Notes: generated by a model not told the origin, from the letters alone. Shown: positions 17,362 to 27,020, counted from the first letter of the stretch. The stretch: 64,000 nucleotides of DNA from Chitinophaga pinensis (GCA_945873505.1 CAMCDQ010000002.1:1-64000), one strand, 5' to 3'. Numbers and translations: made by a program.

Positions 17362-18756
17362 ATGAAACAGAAAATTACACTTTTAGGAATGTTATTATTA
17401 GGATTTTCAATGGTTGCTCAACAAACGAATCCTGTAATTACGAGTTGGTTACAAAATACTACGGGAATTACTGGTCGACATTATGTTGCCGGAAATTCAA
17501 CACCGGTAACCGACGCTGTTCAAGCGAATGTTCAAACAGTTCAATACAACACCACTAATGTATATGTTTCAGCGACTGGAATTCCAGCGTATATTACTGG
17601 ACCTTTTCAAGGAAACCCTACACTTGGTGCTCCAACTCCACAAAATAAAACATTTAAATTTTCATTAAATCCTCAAAAAAACAATTCAACACTTTTTCCT
17701 ACAACTGGTGGAAATATTGGGGTATTCAAAAATGGTGTCGCTCTATTTGATTATCGTGATGGTGTTGCGTGGAGCAGTACTACTAATGCGCTGTGTGGCG
17801 GACCAGGAAATCCCCCTTGTGCGGGTGGTCCGGGTTCAACTCAAGCATGGAACAGAGATGCAATTCCTGCTGAACGTGCAGGTTTTGATTGTGCAAAAGC
17901 ACATCCAGCCAATGGTAATTATCATCATCACCAAAATCCAAGCGCCTTTAATTTAGACATAAATATTCTATCAACAATTTGTACGACGTATCCAGCAGAT
18001 GGTTTATATGTAATTAATTCATTACAACATTCTCCATTATTGGGGTTTGCCTACGATGGTTTTCCAATTTATGGTGCTTATGCTTATTCAAATACTAATG
18101 GAACTGGAGCAATTGCAAGAATGAAATCAAGTTATCAATTACGCACCAATACAACAAGAGTTAATGGCCCCGCTATTAATCAAGTGGTTGGGACACAAAC
18201 ATTATTTAACGGTTATTTCAGAGAAGATTACGAATATGTTGCTCATACCGGTGATGCTACCTATTTAGACGAACACAATGGTAGAATTTGTAATACACCC
18301 GAATATCCAGTTTCTCTATATCCAAACGGAATCTATTGTTATTTTACAACCGTTGATGCCAATCATAATTCTGCTTATCCTTATGCAGTAGGACCAACAT
18401 TTTATGGTACTGTTTGTTTGAATACTACCCCTGGTTCAGACTGTAATACAGTAACAACAATTCCGGGTGTAACAACAACATATTTAGCCAATACTACTTT
18501 TAATTTTAATGATAATAAAATTACCGTTGCTCCAAATCCTGCTCAGGATTTCATTGCAATTCAGACGCAAATGGTTGAAAATGATTTGAAAGTGGAATTA
18601 ATTGATGAGTTGGGGAAAATAGTGAAAACAAGTAAAATTTTACAAGGAAGTACATTAAGTATTATTGAAACCGATACTGTTTATAACGGCTTGTATTTTA
18701 TTAGAATTTCCAACGAAAAGAAATCCAAAAGTTATAAAGTTATCATTAATAAATAA
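17362..18756 (+). CDS. Secreted YHYH-domain protein with type A T9SS sorting tail
   Basis: A 464-residue protein with a signal peptide (to about AQQ, residue 21). Its central region has the YHYH-domain features RAGFDCAKAHPANGNYHHHQNP (His at 188-190), LLGFAYDGFPIYG and DEHNGRICNTPEYP. The C-terminal about 80 residues form a Por secretion (type A) sorting domain: VAPNPAQDF, VELIDELGKIV, GLYFIRI and a final KVIINK. It is therefore probably exported by the T9SS. The domain's biochemical role is unknown; it closes the ECF/MbnP/MauG group and is followed by a strong terminator. Confidence 0.85.
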   Translation: MKQKITLLGMLLLGFSMVAQQTNPVITSWLQNTTGITGRHYVAGNSTPVTDAVQANVQTVQYNTTNVYVSATGIPAYITGPFQGNPTLGAPTPQNKTFKFSLNPQKNNSTLFPTTGGNIGVFKNGVALFDYRDGVAWSSTTNALCGGPGNPPCAGGPGSTQAWNRDAIPAERAGFDCAKAHPANGNYHHHQNPSAFNLDINILSTICTTYPADGLYVINSLQHSPLLGFAYDGFPIYGAYAYSNTNGTGAIARMKSSYQLRTNTTRVNGPAINQVVGTQTLFNGYFREDYEYVAHTGDATYLDEHNGRICNTPEYPVSLYPNGIYCYFTTVDANHNSAYPYAVGPTFYGTVCLNTTPGSDCNTVTTIPGVTTTYLANTTFNFNDNKITVAPNPAQDFIAIQTQMVENDLKVELIDELGKIVKTSKILQGSTLSIIETDTVYNGLYFIRISNEKKSKSYKVIINK

Positions 18757-18763
18757 CTACTTT

Positions 18764-18805
18764 AAAAACAGGAAAGCTCCTTGATTAAGGAGCTTTTCTG
18801 TTTTT
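18764..18805. terminator. Bidirectional intrinsic terminator
   Basis: A 19-bp stem with one G-T wobble (5' arm AAAAACAGGAAAGCTCCTT, loop GATT) flanked by A-run and T-run lies between the convergent YHYH gene and the gene at 18819. It can serve both. Confidence 0.9.
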
Positions 18806-18818
18806 AAAAGTGTGTAAC

Positions 18819-19247
18819 TTAAAACGCTACATTCCATCTTGGTAATTTTGCATTTTCATCTAAGAAATTTTGCAAAATTTGTCCTTCTATAAATGTTGGA
18901 ATTACTTTATTTTTATCGTTAAAGGTTTCATACCAATATACTTCTAATCGGTCTATATTTTCTAATTTCATTTGTGCTGGCCAAGAATATTTTCTTGAAG
19001 TTTTTGCAAATTGATGTCCGTTTACAATTTTGTCGTGCAAGCCACCATTTTTACTTTTCAAAGTCCCATCGTTTTGGATAGTTCCAGTAGAACCTACCAT
19101 TATTAACTCTTTTTCTTCAGCATCGATGGCATATACAAGGAAAATGCCACTTCCAGATTCAGATGCATTAGAGGCTTCCTCTAAACTGTCATCTGTAGTA
19201 AATGTAAATTGATTTTTAACTTTGAATTTTTTTAATTCTTTATACAT
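18819..19247 (-). CDS. Uncharacterised GIY-YIG-like protein
   Basis: A 142-residue soluble protein. The pattern GIFLVYAI, then LIMVGSTG, then a later Glu in FIEGQILQNFLDE and the ending LPRWN resembles a divergent GIY-YIG fold (GIF and MVG replacing GIY and YIG). The usual catalytic Arg after the second motif is not obvious. It is flanked by terminators on both sides, so it is probably monocistronic. Function is unknown. Confidence 0.5.
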   Translation of the reverse strand: MYKELKKFKVKNQFTFTTDDSLEEASNASESGSGIFLVYAIDAEEKELIMVGSTGTIQNDGTLKSKNGGLHDKIVNGHQFAKTSRKYSWPAQMKLENIDRLEVYWYETFNDKNKVIPTFIEGQILQNFLDENAKLPRWNVAF

Positions 19248-19273
19248 GTTCTTTACTTTTTATTGTAATTATT

Positions 19274-19304
19274 TAAAAAAAATACCCCACGAAAGTCCGT
19301 GAGG
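19274..19304 (-). terminator. Intrinsic terminator downstream of sucD
   Basis: On the minus strand CCTCACG-GACTTT-CGTGGGG (7 bp with one wobble) is followed by TATTTTTTTT, 27 bases after the sucD stop. Confidence 0.8.
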
Positions 19305-19330
19305 CATCCAATATTAATTAGTTTTAGAGA

Positions 19331-20203
19331 TTAACCTAAAACTTCTTTTACTTTTTTACCAATTTCAGCAGGAGAATCAACAACGAAAATTCCACATTCT
19401 CTCATAATGCGTTTTTTGGCTTCGGCAGTATCATCAGCACCGCCAACAATTGCACCTGCGTGACCCATTGTTCTACCTTTTGGAGCGGTTTCACCAGCAA
19501 TAAAACCAACTACTGGCTTGCGGTTTCCATCAGCTTTAATCCATTGTGCAGCATCGGCTTCCAATTGACCTCCAATTTCACCTATCATAACGATACATTT
19601 GGTTTCAGGGTCATTCATTAATAATTCAACAGCTTCTTTTGTAGTAGTTCCAATAATTGGATCTCCACCAATTCCGATTGCCGTAGTGATTCCTAAACCT
19701 TGTTTTACAACTTGGTCAGCAGCTTCATACGTTAATGTTCCTGATTTAGAAACAATTCCAACAGTTCCTTTTTTGAATACGAAACCTGGCATAATACCAA
19801 CTTTAGCTTCCCCTGGAGTAATTACACCTGGGCAATTTGGGCCTATTAATCTGCAATTTTTACCTTTAATATATTGATTTGCTTTAATCATATCTGCAAC
19901 AGGAATTCCTTCAGTAATGGTAATAATTACTTTAATACCAGCGTCTGCAGCCTCCATAATTGCATCTGCAGCAAAAGCAGGCGGTACAAAAATGATTGTT
20001 GTATCGGCTCCAACTTGATCTACAGCATCTTTTACAGTATTAAAAACAGGACGATCTAAGTGCGTTGAGCCCCCTTTTCCAGGAGTTACACCACCAACAA
20101 CATTCGTCCCGTATTCAATCATTTGCGAAGCGTGAAAAGTTCCTTCGCTACCCGTAAATCCTTGAACAATTATTTTAGAATCTTTATTAACTAAAACACT
20201 CAT
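19331..20203 (-). CDS. sucD: Succinyl-CoA synthetase subunit alpha SucD
   Basis: SucD is the CoA-binding alpha subunit of the TCA-cycle enzyme that interconverts succinyl-CoA and succinate with nucleotide phosphorylation. The 290-residue protein starts [18 protein letters not shown], has the CoA-binding [18 protein letters not shown], and the phosphohistidine loop [14 protein letters not shown] chose the ATG at 20203, which gives the standard length and N-terminus; upstream ATG codons add non-family residues. The beta subunit sucC is not in the window. Confidence 0.97.
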   Translation of the reverse strand: MSVLVNKDSKIIVQGFTGSEGTFHASQMIEYGTNVVGGVTPGKGGSTHLDRPVFNTVKDAVDQVGADTTIIFVPPAFAADAIMEAADAGIKVIITITEGIPVADMIKANQYIKGKNCRLIGPNCPGVITPGEAKVGIMPGFVFKKGTVGIVSKSGTLTYEAADQVVKQGLGITTAIGIGGDPIIGTTTKEAVELLMNDPETKCIVMIGEIGGQLEADAAQWIKADGNRKPVVGFIAGETAPKGRTMGHAGAIVGGADDTAEAKKRIMRECGIFVVDSPAEIGKKVKEVLG

Positions 20204-20239
20204 GATATATATATTAAATTGATTTTTTTTATTGTGATG

Positions 20240-20247
20240 CAAAAGTA
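20240..20247 (-). promoter_or_regulatory. -7 promoter element of sucD
   Basis: The minus strand reads TACTTTTG here, matching TAnnTTTG, 37 bases before the sucD ATG. A -33 TTG is not clear. Confidence 0.55.
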
Positions 20248-20298
20248 AGGTTTTGATACTTTAAAGTAAAGAATTTTAAACTTAAATTTTATAAAATT

Positions 20299-20661
20299 CT
20301 ATATTACTTGACTCATTTGAAAACCACGATACAATTTATCGTCTTTCAACTCCCAAACAACCATGAAATTTGCCAATAAAATATCCTCTCTAGGGTTTTC
20401 AAGGGTTTTAACAGAATGAGAATATCGAACAGAAATAAGATTTCCTTCTCTAACTATATGAGAAATAGCAACTTTTGAACGGACATAAGAACTACTTAAT
20501 TCAGATGCTAAGGCAAGTAAACCTTCACGATTCATTTGAATAAAACCGGTGCTGCTATTCCAATCTAAAATAACATCATGATGCAAAAAAGTTTTTAATA
20601 CTTCAGGGTTTATCAACGCATCCGATTTATAAAAATCAAGTATTATCTTTTTTGGGTTCAT
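20299..20661 (-). CDS. NTF2/SnoaL-like protein
   Basis: A 120-residue protein with the length and pattern of the NTF2-like (SnoaL) cone fold: an N-terminal helix pair (KKIILDFYKSDALINPEVLKTFLHHDVILDW), then beta strands ending in MVVWELKDDKLYRGFQMSQ. Members include isomerases and ligand-binding proteins, so the activity cannot be told. It starts 2 bases after the lpxD-like stop and is clearly in that operon. Confidence 0.7.
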   Translation of the reverse strand: MNPKKIILDFYKSDALINPEVLKTFLHHDVILDWNSSTGFIQMNREGLLALASELSSSYVRSKVAISHIVREGNLISVRYSHSVKTLENPREDILLANFMVVWELKDDKLYRGFQMSQVI

Positions 20662-20663
20662 AA

Positions 20664-21593
20664 TTATTTCAATTTAAGTAGCATTTCTGGAATTTTCTTT
20701 ATGTTGGCAAGCTGTTTTAATTTTTCACGAGATTCTTCAACTGGAGTTCCAAAATAACTTTTTCCTCCTTCAATTGATTTTGTTACACCTGTTTGTCCTA
20801 AAACTACTGCTTTTGTTCCAATTGTAATGCCACTCGTAGTTCCAACTTGTCCCCAAAGCGTAACCTCATCTTCAATAATTACACAACCTGCGATTCCAGT
20901 TTGTGAAGCAATTAAACATTTTTTTCCAATAACAGTATCATGTCCAACGTGAACTTGATTGTCAATTTTTGTTCCTTCGCCAATAATTGTATCGCCTGTA
21001 ACGCCTTTGTCAATGGTACATAAAGCACCAATTCCAACATTATTTTCGATAACTACACGTCCGCCAGAAATTAATTGGTCGAAACCATCTTCTCTTTTTT
21101 TATAATAAAAAGCATCCGCGCCAAGAATGGTTCCGGCATGAATGATTACATTATCACCAATAATAGTATGATCATAAATTGAAACATTGGAATGAATTAA
21201 ACAATTTTTCCCAATTACAACATGATTTCCAATAAATGTATTTGGCTGTATTACAGTACCTTCTCCTATTTTAGCTGAAGTAGCAATTGATATATTAGAA
21301 AACTGAAAAGGCTTAAAATAATTCGTCAATTTATTAAAGTCACGAAACGGATCATCAGAAATTAAAAGTGCTTTTCCTTCTGGACAAGAAACATTTTTAT
21401 TAATTAAAACTATTGACGCAGCAGATTGCAACGCTTTATCGTAATATTTTGGATGATCCACAAAAACAATATCTCCTTGCTCAACAACATGAATTTCATT
21501 CATTCCATAAACCGGAAAAGTCGCTTCGCCAACAAAATCACAATTAATAATTGCGGCAATTTCTTGCAATAAGTAGGTTTTTGGGAATTTCAT
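20664..21593 (-). CDS. LpxD-like acyltransferase, second copy
   Basis: A 309-residue left-handed beta-helix protein related to UDP-3-O-acylglucosamine N-acyltransferase (LpxD). It has an N-terminal domain (about 1-95), many hexapeptide repeats such as [14 protein letters not shown] and [12 protein letters not shown], the LpxD-like [17 protein letters not shown] with candidate catalytic His, and a C-terminal helix. It is a paralogue of the canonical-looking lpxD at 24666-25685 but shorter and with different loops ([10 protein letters not shown] instead of [10 protein letters not shown]). It may acylate a related sugar or act as an alternative LpxD. Confidence 0.75.
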   Translation of the reverse strand: MKFPKTYLLQEIAAIINCDFVGEATFPVYGMNEIHVVEQGDIVFVDHPKYYDKALQSAASIVLINKNVSCPEGKALLISDDPFRDFNKLTNYFKPFQFSNISIATSAKIGEGTVIQPNTFIGNHVVIGKNCLIHSNVSIYDHTIIGDNVIIHAGTILGADAFYYKKREDGFDQLISGGRVVIENNVGIGALCTIDKGVTGDTIIGEGTKIDNQVHVGHDTVIGKKCLIASQTGIAGCVIIEDEVTLWGQVGTTSGITIGTKAVVLGQTGVTKSIEGGKSYFGTPVEESREKLKQLANIKKIPEMLLKLK

Positions 21594-21684
21594 TATTTAC
21601 TTAATGTTATTATAAATGCAATATTTATTAATCTTTATCTCTTTGACTTTAAGATATTAGACTATATGACTTTCGACTAATTTC

Positions 21685-22251
21685 TTATTCCTTTACACGT
21701 TCCATGTAAGATCCCGAAGCAGTATCAATTTTAATTTTATCACCTTCATTAATAAACAAAGGAACATTTACAGTTGCACCTGTTTCAACCGTAGCTGATT
21801 TTGTTGCATTTGTAGCAGTATTTCCTTTAATTCCTGGCTCTGCATACGTCACCTCGAGAACAACCGACGCTGGCATATCAACAGAAATTGGTAAGTCAGT
21901 TTCTGTATTAATACTAACCATAACATTTTCGCCTTCTTTTAATAAATCTGGCGAATCAAGAATGCTTTTATTTAATGAAATTTGCTCAAATGATTCAACA
22001 TTCATAAAATGAAATAAATCACCTTCTGGATATAAAAATTGAAATTTGTGATTTTCAACACGCACTTCTTCAATTTTATGTCCTGCAGAAAAAGTATTGT
22101 CCAACACTTTTCCGTTAGATAAACTTCTTAGTTTTGTTCTAACAAAAGCAGGTCCTTTTCCAGGTTTAACGTGTAAAAACTCAATAATTTTGTATATATC
22201 GTTATTGTATTTGATACATAAACCGTTTTTTATATCTGATGTAGATGCCAT
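21685..22251 (-). CDS. efp: Translation elongation factor P
   Basis: EF-P relieves ribosome stalling at polyproline. The 188-residue protein has the three-domain EF-P layout and the modified-lysine loop HVKPGKGPAF (Lys32). The C-terminal domain carries GDKIKIDTASGSYMERV. It lies between lpxA and the second lpxD-like gene. The 157-base upstream spacer is filled by two inverted CT-rich repeat copies. Confidence 0.96.
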   Translation of the reverse strand: MASTSDIKNGLCIKYNNDIYKIIEFLHVKPGKGPAFVRTKLRSLSNGKVLDNTFSAGHKIEEVRVENHKFQFLYPEGDLFHFMNVESFEQISLNKSILDSPDLLKEGENVMVSINTETDLPISVDMPASVVLEVTYAEPGIKGNTATNATKSATVETGATVNVPLFINEGDKIKIDTASGSYMERVKE

Positions 22252-22270
22252 TTTATTTTGTTTTTTTATT

Positions 22271-22410
22271 CTTCTCCCCGACCCTCTCCAAAGGAGAGGG
22301 AGACGAAAAGTGAAGTTGTTAATAGTTGAATTTTATTTAATTATTTGTTTTTTACTTTTAATATTTATAATCGCACTCACTTCCCTTTGGGGAGGGCTGG
22401 GGTGGGGATT
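22271..22410. repeat. Inverted pair of CCCTCTCC-AAA-GGAGAGGG type repeats
   Basis: Copy 1 (22271-22302) contains TCTCCCCGACCCTCTCCAAA then GGAGAGGGAG, itself a palindrome with 8-bp arms. Copy 2 (22374-22410), read in the opposite direction, has the same order of blocks: CCCCACCCCAGCCCTCCCCAAAGGG. The copies face each other across about 70 bases and could pair into one large stem. Copy 2 runs into the lpxA stop codon. Both differ strongly in base composition from their surroundings. This resembles a dispersed Bacteroidota repeat. Confidence 0.75.
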
Positions 22411-23194
22411 AATAATTTCCGGAGTATCCTTTCATAACTCCTCTTGATGAATTTCTAATGAAATCTAAAATTTCATCACGTTCTGGCGTTGCTTCCATTT
22501 CTGCCTCTATAATTCCAATGGCTTGTGTTGTATTGTAATTTTTTTGGTATAAAATTCTATATATTTCTTGAATTTCTCTTATTTTTTCAGTGGTAAAACC
22601 TCTGCGTCTTAAACCAACAGAATTAATTCCGACATACGATAAAGGTTCTTTTGCTGCCTTTGTGAATGGCGGAACATCTTTTCGTACCAAAGAACCTCCA
22701 GAAATCATTGCGTGGTCTCCAATGTGAATGAACTGGTGAATTGCTGCCAAACCTCCAATAATTGCGTATTTACCAACAATTACGTGTCCTGCGAGTGCAA
22801 CTCCATTTACAATTATTGCATTGTCGCCAATATGACAATCGTGCGCAATGTGAGCCGTTGCCATAACCAAACAATTGTTTCCAAGTGTCGTTTGTCCCGA
22901 CGCTATTGTGCCTCTATTAATAGTTACACATTCTCGAATGGTACAATTATCTCCAATTATTGCTAAGGAATCTTCCCCGCCAAATTTCAAATCTTGGGGA
23001 ACTGCCGAAATTACTGCTCCAGGAAATATATTGCAATTTTTACCAATTCTTGCGCCTTCCATAATAGTAACATTGGATCCTATCCAAGTTCCATCACCAA
23101 TTACTACATTATTATGAATGGTTGTAAAAGGTTCAATTACTACATTTTTGGCAATTTTTGCTCCCGGATGTACGTATGCTAGTGGTTGATTCAT
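22409..23194 (-). CDS. lpxA: UDP-N-acetylglucosamine acyltransferase LpxA
   Basis: LpxA adds the 3-hydroxyacyl chain from ACP to UDP-GlcNAc, the first step of lipid A synthesis. The 261-residue protein has the hexapeptide beta-helix (VIGDGTWIGSNVTI, GKNCNIFPGAVIS), the catalytic-His region MATAHIAHDCHIG, the GGLAAIHQFIHIG signature and a C-terminal helical domain. It is 71 bases downstream of lpxC-fabZ in the lipid A operon. Its stop codon lies within a dispersed repeat. Confidence 0.96.
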   Translation of the reverse strand: MNQPLAYVHPGAKIAKNVVIEPFTTIHNNVVIGDGTWIGSNVTIMEGARIGKNCNIFPGAVISAVPQDLKFGGEDSLAIIGDNCTIRECVTINRGTIASGQTTLGNNCLVMATAHIAHDCHIGDNAIIVNGVALAGHVIVGKYAIIGGLAAIHQFIHIGDHAMISGGSLVRKDVPPFTKAAKEPLSYVGINSVGLRRRGFTTEKIREIQEIYRILYQKNYNTTQAIGIIEAEMEATPERDEILDFIRNSSRGVMKGYSGNY

Positions 23195-23265
23195 ATTTTT
23201 TATTTAATCTATTGACTGCTAAAATTGATTAATCGAAGTAACGATTAACCAAATCAACAACAATA

Positions 23266-24657
23266 TTATTGTTTTTTTGCAATTTGAGCCATCAATTCTG
23301 CTTCCGCAACCAATTTTCCATTGGCGTAAGCATGCGCTTGCATGTGGCAAATTCCTCTTCTAATTGGTGTAATTAATTCACATTTAAATGTCAATGTGTC
23401 TCCAGGTAAAACTTTATTTTTGAATTTTACATTGTCTATTTTCATGAAATATGTCAAATAATTCTCAGGATCTGGAACCGTACTTAATACTAAAATACCA
23501 CCTGTTTGTGCCATAGCTTCCACAATAATAACCCCTGGCATTACTGGAGCTCCTGGAAAATGACCTATAAAAAAACTTTCGTTCATTGTCACATTTTTCA
23601 TTCCTACAATATGACTTTCCGACATTTCGATTATTCTATCGATAAATAAAAATGGAGGTCTATGAGGTAAAATACTCATGATTTTATGAATATCCATCAA
23701 CGGCTCTAAGTTTAAATCATAAACCGGAACGTGATTTCTTTGTTCAATTTTAATAAGCTTTGCCATCTTTTTTGCAAATTGTGTATTTACAAAATGTCCC
23801 GGTTTATTCGCAATTACTTTCCCTTTAATTCTTGTTCCAATTAAAGCCAAATCACCAATTACATCTAATAATTTATGTCGTGCCGCTTCATTTGGATAAT
23901 GTAATGTTAGGTTATCTAAAATCCCATTAGGTTTAACCGAAATTTGATCTTTTCCAAAAGCGCGTTTCAAATTCTCCATTGTAGTTGTAGAAATTTCTTT
24001 ATCCACATATACAATAGCGTTATTTAAATCACCCCCTTTTATCAATCCGTTATCCAAAAGCGATTCTAATTCATGCAGAAAACTAAAGGTTCTTGAGTCT
24101 GCTATTTCTTTTTTGAAATCAGAAATATTCTTCATTGTAGCGTTTTGGGTACCTAAAACTTTCGTTCCAAAATCTACCATTGTAGTTACTTGATAGTCAT
24201 CACAAGGCATTACAATAATTTCACTTCCTGTAGTTTCATCTGCAAATGAGATTACTTCTTTTACAACATAATATTTTCGAATTGCATCTTGTTCAACCAA
24301 TCCTGCTTTTTCTAATGCCTCTACAAAGTATTTTGAAGAACCATCCAAAATTGGAAGTTCCGAAGAATCTAATTCTATAATAACATTGTCTAAATCACAA
24401 CCAATTAATGCAGCTAAAACGTGTTCTGGAGTTTGAATTTTCACTCCTAATTTTTCTAAATTAGTTCCACGTTGTGTATTTACAACATAATTTGCATCAG
24501 CTTCAATTATAGGCGCTCCTTCTAAATCAATTCTAACGAATGAAAAACCACTGTTTATTGGCGCAGACTTAAAAGTCATTTTTACATCTTTTCCTGTATG
24601 TAATCCTACTCCTGTAAGAGAAATTTCGGTGCCTATGGTATTTTGTTTAACTATCAT
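23266..24657 (-). CDS. lpxC: Bifunctional UDP-3-O-acyl-GlcNAc deacetylase / 3-hydroxyacyl-ACP dehydratase LpxC-FabZ
   Basis: A 463-residue fusion. Residues 1 to about 300 are LpxC, the zinc deacetylase that commits to lipid A: zinc ligands in QTPEHVLAALIG and HKLLDVIGD, and the loop GTRIKGKVIANKPGH. Residues about 315-463 are FabZ, the hot-dog dehydratase of fatty acid elongation: LPHRPPFLFIDRI and GHFPGAPVMPGVIIVEAMAQ with catalytic His and Glu. The fusion ties enzymes that share the 3-hydroxyacyl-ACP pool and is known in Bacteroidota. It is 8 bases from lpxD. Confidence 0.96.
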   Translation of the reverse strand: MIVKQNTIGTEISLTGVGLHTGKDVKMTFKSAPINSGFSFVRIDLEGAPIIEADANYVVNTQRGTNLEKLGVKIQTPEHVLAALIGCDLDNVIIELDSSELPILDGSSKYFVEALEKAGLVEQDAIRKYYVVKEVISFADETTGSEIIVMPCDDYQVTTMVDFGTKVLGTQNATMKNISDFKKEIADSRTFSFLHELESLLDNGLIKGGDLNNAIVYVDKEISTTTMENLKRAFGKDQISVKPNGILDNLTLHYPNEAARHKLLDVIGDLALIGTRIKGKVIANKPGHFVNTQFAKKMAKLIKIEQRNHVPVYDLNLEPLMDIHKIMSILPHRPPFLFIDRIIEMSESHIVGMKNVTMNESFFIGHFPGAPVMPGVIIVEAMAQTGGILVLSTVPDPENYLTYFMKIDNVKFKNKVLPGDTLTFKCELITPIRRGICHMQAHAYANGKLVAEAELMAQIAKKQ

Positions 24658-24665
24658 TATATAGC

Positions 24666-25685
24666 TTATTTACTGTTCTTTTTTAATATTTCGATCTCTT
24701 TTACAATTGTAGGTAGATTTTTGAAATGCACATACGATTTATAAAACGCTTTGTAATCTAAAGAGGGTGTTCCTTGCAAAACTTCACCATCATTTATATT
24801 TTTAGCCACACCCGATTGCCCTTGAATGCGAACATTATTACCAATTGTAATGTGTCCTGCGATTCCAACTTGCCCGCCAATCATACAATTGTGACCAATT
24901 TTTGTTGAGCCTGCAATTCCCGTTAATGCTGCAATAACCGTGTTTTCTCCAATTTCAACATTGTGACCAATTTGAATTTGGTTGTCTAATTTAACTCCTT
25001 TTCTAATTATTGTTGAACCCATTGTGGCTCGGTCAATTGTAGTACAGGCGCCAATATTTACATTGTCTTCAATAATTAAATTTCCAATTTGAGGAATTTT
25101 ACTGAAAGTTCCATCAAGGTTCGGTGCAAAACCAAAACCGTCAGCCCCTAAAACGGCACCAGAATGAATCGCACAATTGTTTCCAATTTCCGTTTCCGAA
25201 AAAACTTTTGCACCCGCAAAAATAGTAACATTATTGCCAATGACAACATTATCTCCAATAAAACAATTCGGATGAATTTTCACATCATTACCAATCGTTA
25301 CATTTGCGCCTATATATGCAAAACTTCCTAAATAGAAATTATCACCATACTTCACGTTTTCTGAAAGTACCGAAGGCTGTTCAATTCCAACTTTAGTTCC
25401 TTTTGCTTCAGCATAAAATGCTAATAATTTTGAAAAAGCAAGATACGCATCAGCAACTTTTATAAGAGTTGTTTCAATTTCTCCTTCAGGAAAAAACGTT
25501 GTATTTACGATGGTAATTGTTGCTTTTGTAGTGTAAATTTGATTGTTGTATTTTGGGTTTGACAAAAAAGTCAACGAACCTTCTACACCCTCTTCAATTT
25601 TAGCCAATTTAGAAACTTCAGCGTTTGAATTACCCACTACTTCACCTTCTAATATCCCCGCTATTTGTTCTGCTGTAAATTTCAT
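24666..25685 (-). CDS. lpxD: UDP-3-O-(3-hydroxyacyl)glucosamine N-acyltransferase LpxD
   Basis: LpxD adds the N-linked hydroxyacyl chain in lipid A synthesis. The 339-residue protein is of standard length, with an N-terminal nucleotide-binding domain (to about 100), a hexapeptide beta-helix, the signature [10 protein letters not shown], the catalytic-His segment [14 protein letters not shown], and the C-terminal helix. It directly precedes lpxC-fabZ. A second, shorter homologue lies at 20664. Confidence 0.95.
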   Translation of the reverse strand: MKFTAEQIAGILEGEVVGNSNAEVSKLAKIEEGVEGSLTFLSNPKYNNQIYTTKATITIVNTTFFPEGEIETTLIKVADAYLAFSKLLAFYAEAKGTKVGIEQPSVLSENVKYGDNFYLGSFAYIGANVTIGNDVKIHPNCFIGDNVVIGNNVTIFAGAKVFSETEIGNNCAIHSGAVLGADGFGFAPNLDGTFSKIPQIGNLIIEDNVNIGACTTIDRATMGSTIIRKGVKLDNQIQIGHNVEIGENTVIAALTGIAGSTKIGHNCMIGGQVGIAGHITIGNNVRIQGQSGVAKNINDGEVLQGTPSLDYKAFYKSYVHFKNLPTIVKEIEILKKNSK

Positions 25686-25718
25686 ATTGACAAAAATATA
25701 AAAAATAGATTTTAAATT

Positions 25719-26954
25719 TTAATTTTCAACGAGTTGTTTTGGAAAACAGATGTAATATTTCGTAACTTGTTTGGATAATGACTTCAAATTCAATTGATCC
25801 GATACTTCTACAACATCTTCAACCGTCATGTCTTTCTTCAAAATCCGAATTGGTTCCGCTTCAATACTGTACGCTTGATTTTTGATTTTTCCTTTAAATA
25901 CAAAGTAATTTGCGTCTTGAATTGAAATATTATTTTCTTTTGAAAAAGCTACAATTGAATCTTCTAAGACTTCTTTTGAAAATTTCTCGCTATTGAGTTT
26001 TATTTTTAATAAATCCCTGTTAATTATCATTTTACTCAAGGAACTCAAAATAAAATCCTCATTATTTAACCACGATTTTAAGGCGCTAATAACATCAAAA
26101 TCATCTAATTGAGCAAATTTATCTAAAGTTCCATTATCAAATGTTGAAAGTTCGACCTTGTTTTGCATGAAAAATAACAACGGCTCGCTGCTAGGCAAAA
26201 CAATTCCTTTTTGAGTTAATTCTTTGGCTCGTTTTAAGACTTTCGTCAATATTAATTCGGCCACTAAACTCGTTTTATGAAAATAGACTTGCCAATACAT
26301 TAATCGGCGCGCCATTAGAAACTTTTCTACAGAATAAATTCCTTTTTCTTCAATTACCAATCGGTCGTCAATAACTGTCATCATTTGGATTAATCTATCA
26401 GAACTAATATTTCCTTCTGCCACTCCTGAATAAAAACTATCTCGTTTCAGATAATCCATTCTGTCCATATCCAATTGACTCGAAATTAATTGCAGCATAA
26501 ATTTTCGGTGGTAATCACCTTTAAATATTTGAATTGCCAAACTTAATTTGCCTTCAAATTCTTCATTTAATTTATTCATAAACAACAACGAAATGGCTTC
26601 GTGATTCACGTCTTCAACAATGCTGTGTTCCATTGCGTGAGAAAAAGGCCCGTGACCAATATCGTGTAATAATATCGCAATTAGTAACGCATTTTCCTCT
26701 TCATCAGAAATCAAAATTCCTTTGAATCGCAATACTTCAATAGTTTTTTGCATAATGTGCATACAGCCCAAAGCGTGATGAAATCGGGTGTGATGCGCAC
26801 CTGGATAAACCAAATATGACAATCCCATTTGAGAAATTCGACGCAAACGTTGAAAATACGGATGCTGCACTAAATCATAAATAAAAGGATTTGGAATCGT
26901 TATAAATCCATAAATTGGATCATTCAGAATTTTTAATTTATTGATTTGGCTCAC
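25719..26954 (-). CDS. HD-domain phosphohydrolase
   Basis: A 411-residue dGTPase/SAMHD1-like HD protein. The metal-binding motif is spread over GAHHTRFHHALGCMH, ILLHDIGHGPFSHAMEH (His-Asp pair) and QLDMDRMDYLKRDS. Family members hydrolyse dNTPs or other nucleotides; the substrate here is unknown. It is the first gene of the lipid A operon, 33 bases before lpxD. A -7 TATATTTG lies at 26984-26977. Confidence 0.9.
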   Translation of the reverse strand: MSQINKLKILNDPIYGFITIPNPFIYDLVQHPYFQRLRRISQMGLSYLVYPGAHHTRFHHALGCMHIMQKTIEVLRFKGILISDEEENALLIAILLHDIGHGPFSHAMEHSIVEDVNHEAISLLFMNKLNEEFEGKLSLAIQIFKGDYHRKFMLQLISSQLDMDRMDYLKRDSFYSGVAEGNISSDRLIQMMTVIDDRLVIEEKGIYSVEKFLMARRLMYWQVYFHKTSLVAELILTKVLKRAKELTQKGIVLPSSEPLLFFMQNKVELSTFDNGTLDKFAQLDDFDVISALKSWLNNEDFILSSLSKMIINRDLLKIKLNSEKFSKEVLEDSIVAFSKENNISIQDANYFVFKGKIKNQAYSIEAEPIRILKKDMTVEDVVEVSDQLNLKSLSKQVTKYYICFPKQLVEN

Positions 26955-26976
26955 GTTCTAATTGAATTTAGTGTTG

Positions 26977-26984
26977 CAAATATA
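26977..26984 (-). promoter_or_regulatory. -7 promoter element of the HD hydrolase-lpx operon
   Basis: The minus strand reads TATATTTG, 22 bases before the ATG at 26954. A -33 TTG at the usual distance is not seen. Confidence 0.6.
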
Positions 26985-27020
26985 CACAATATTCGTTTTA
27001 TGGAATCGGAAATTACAAAC

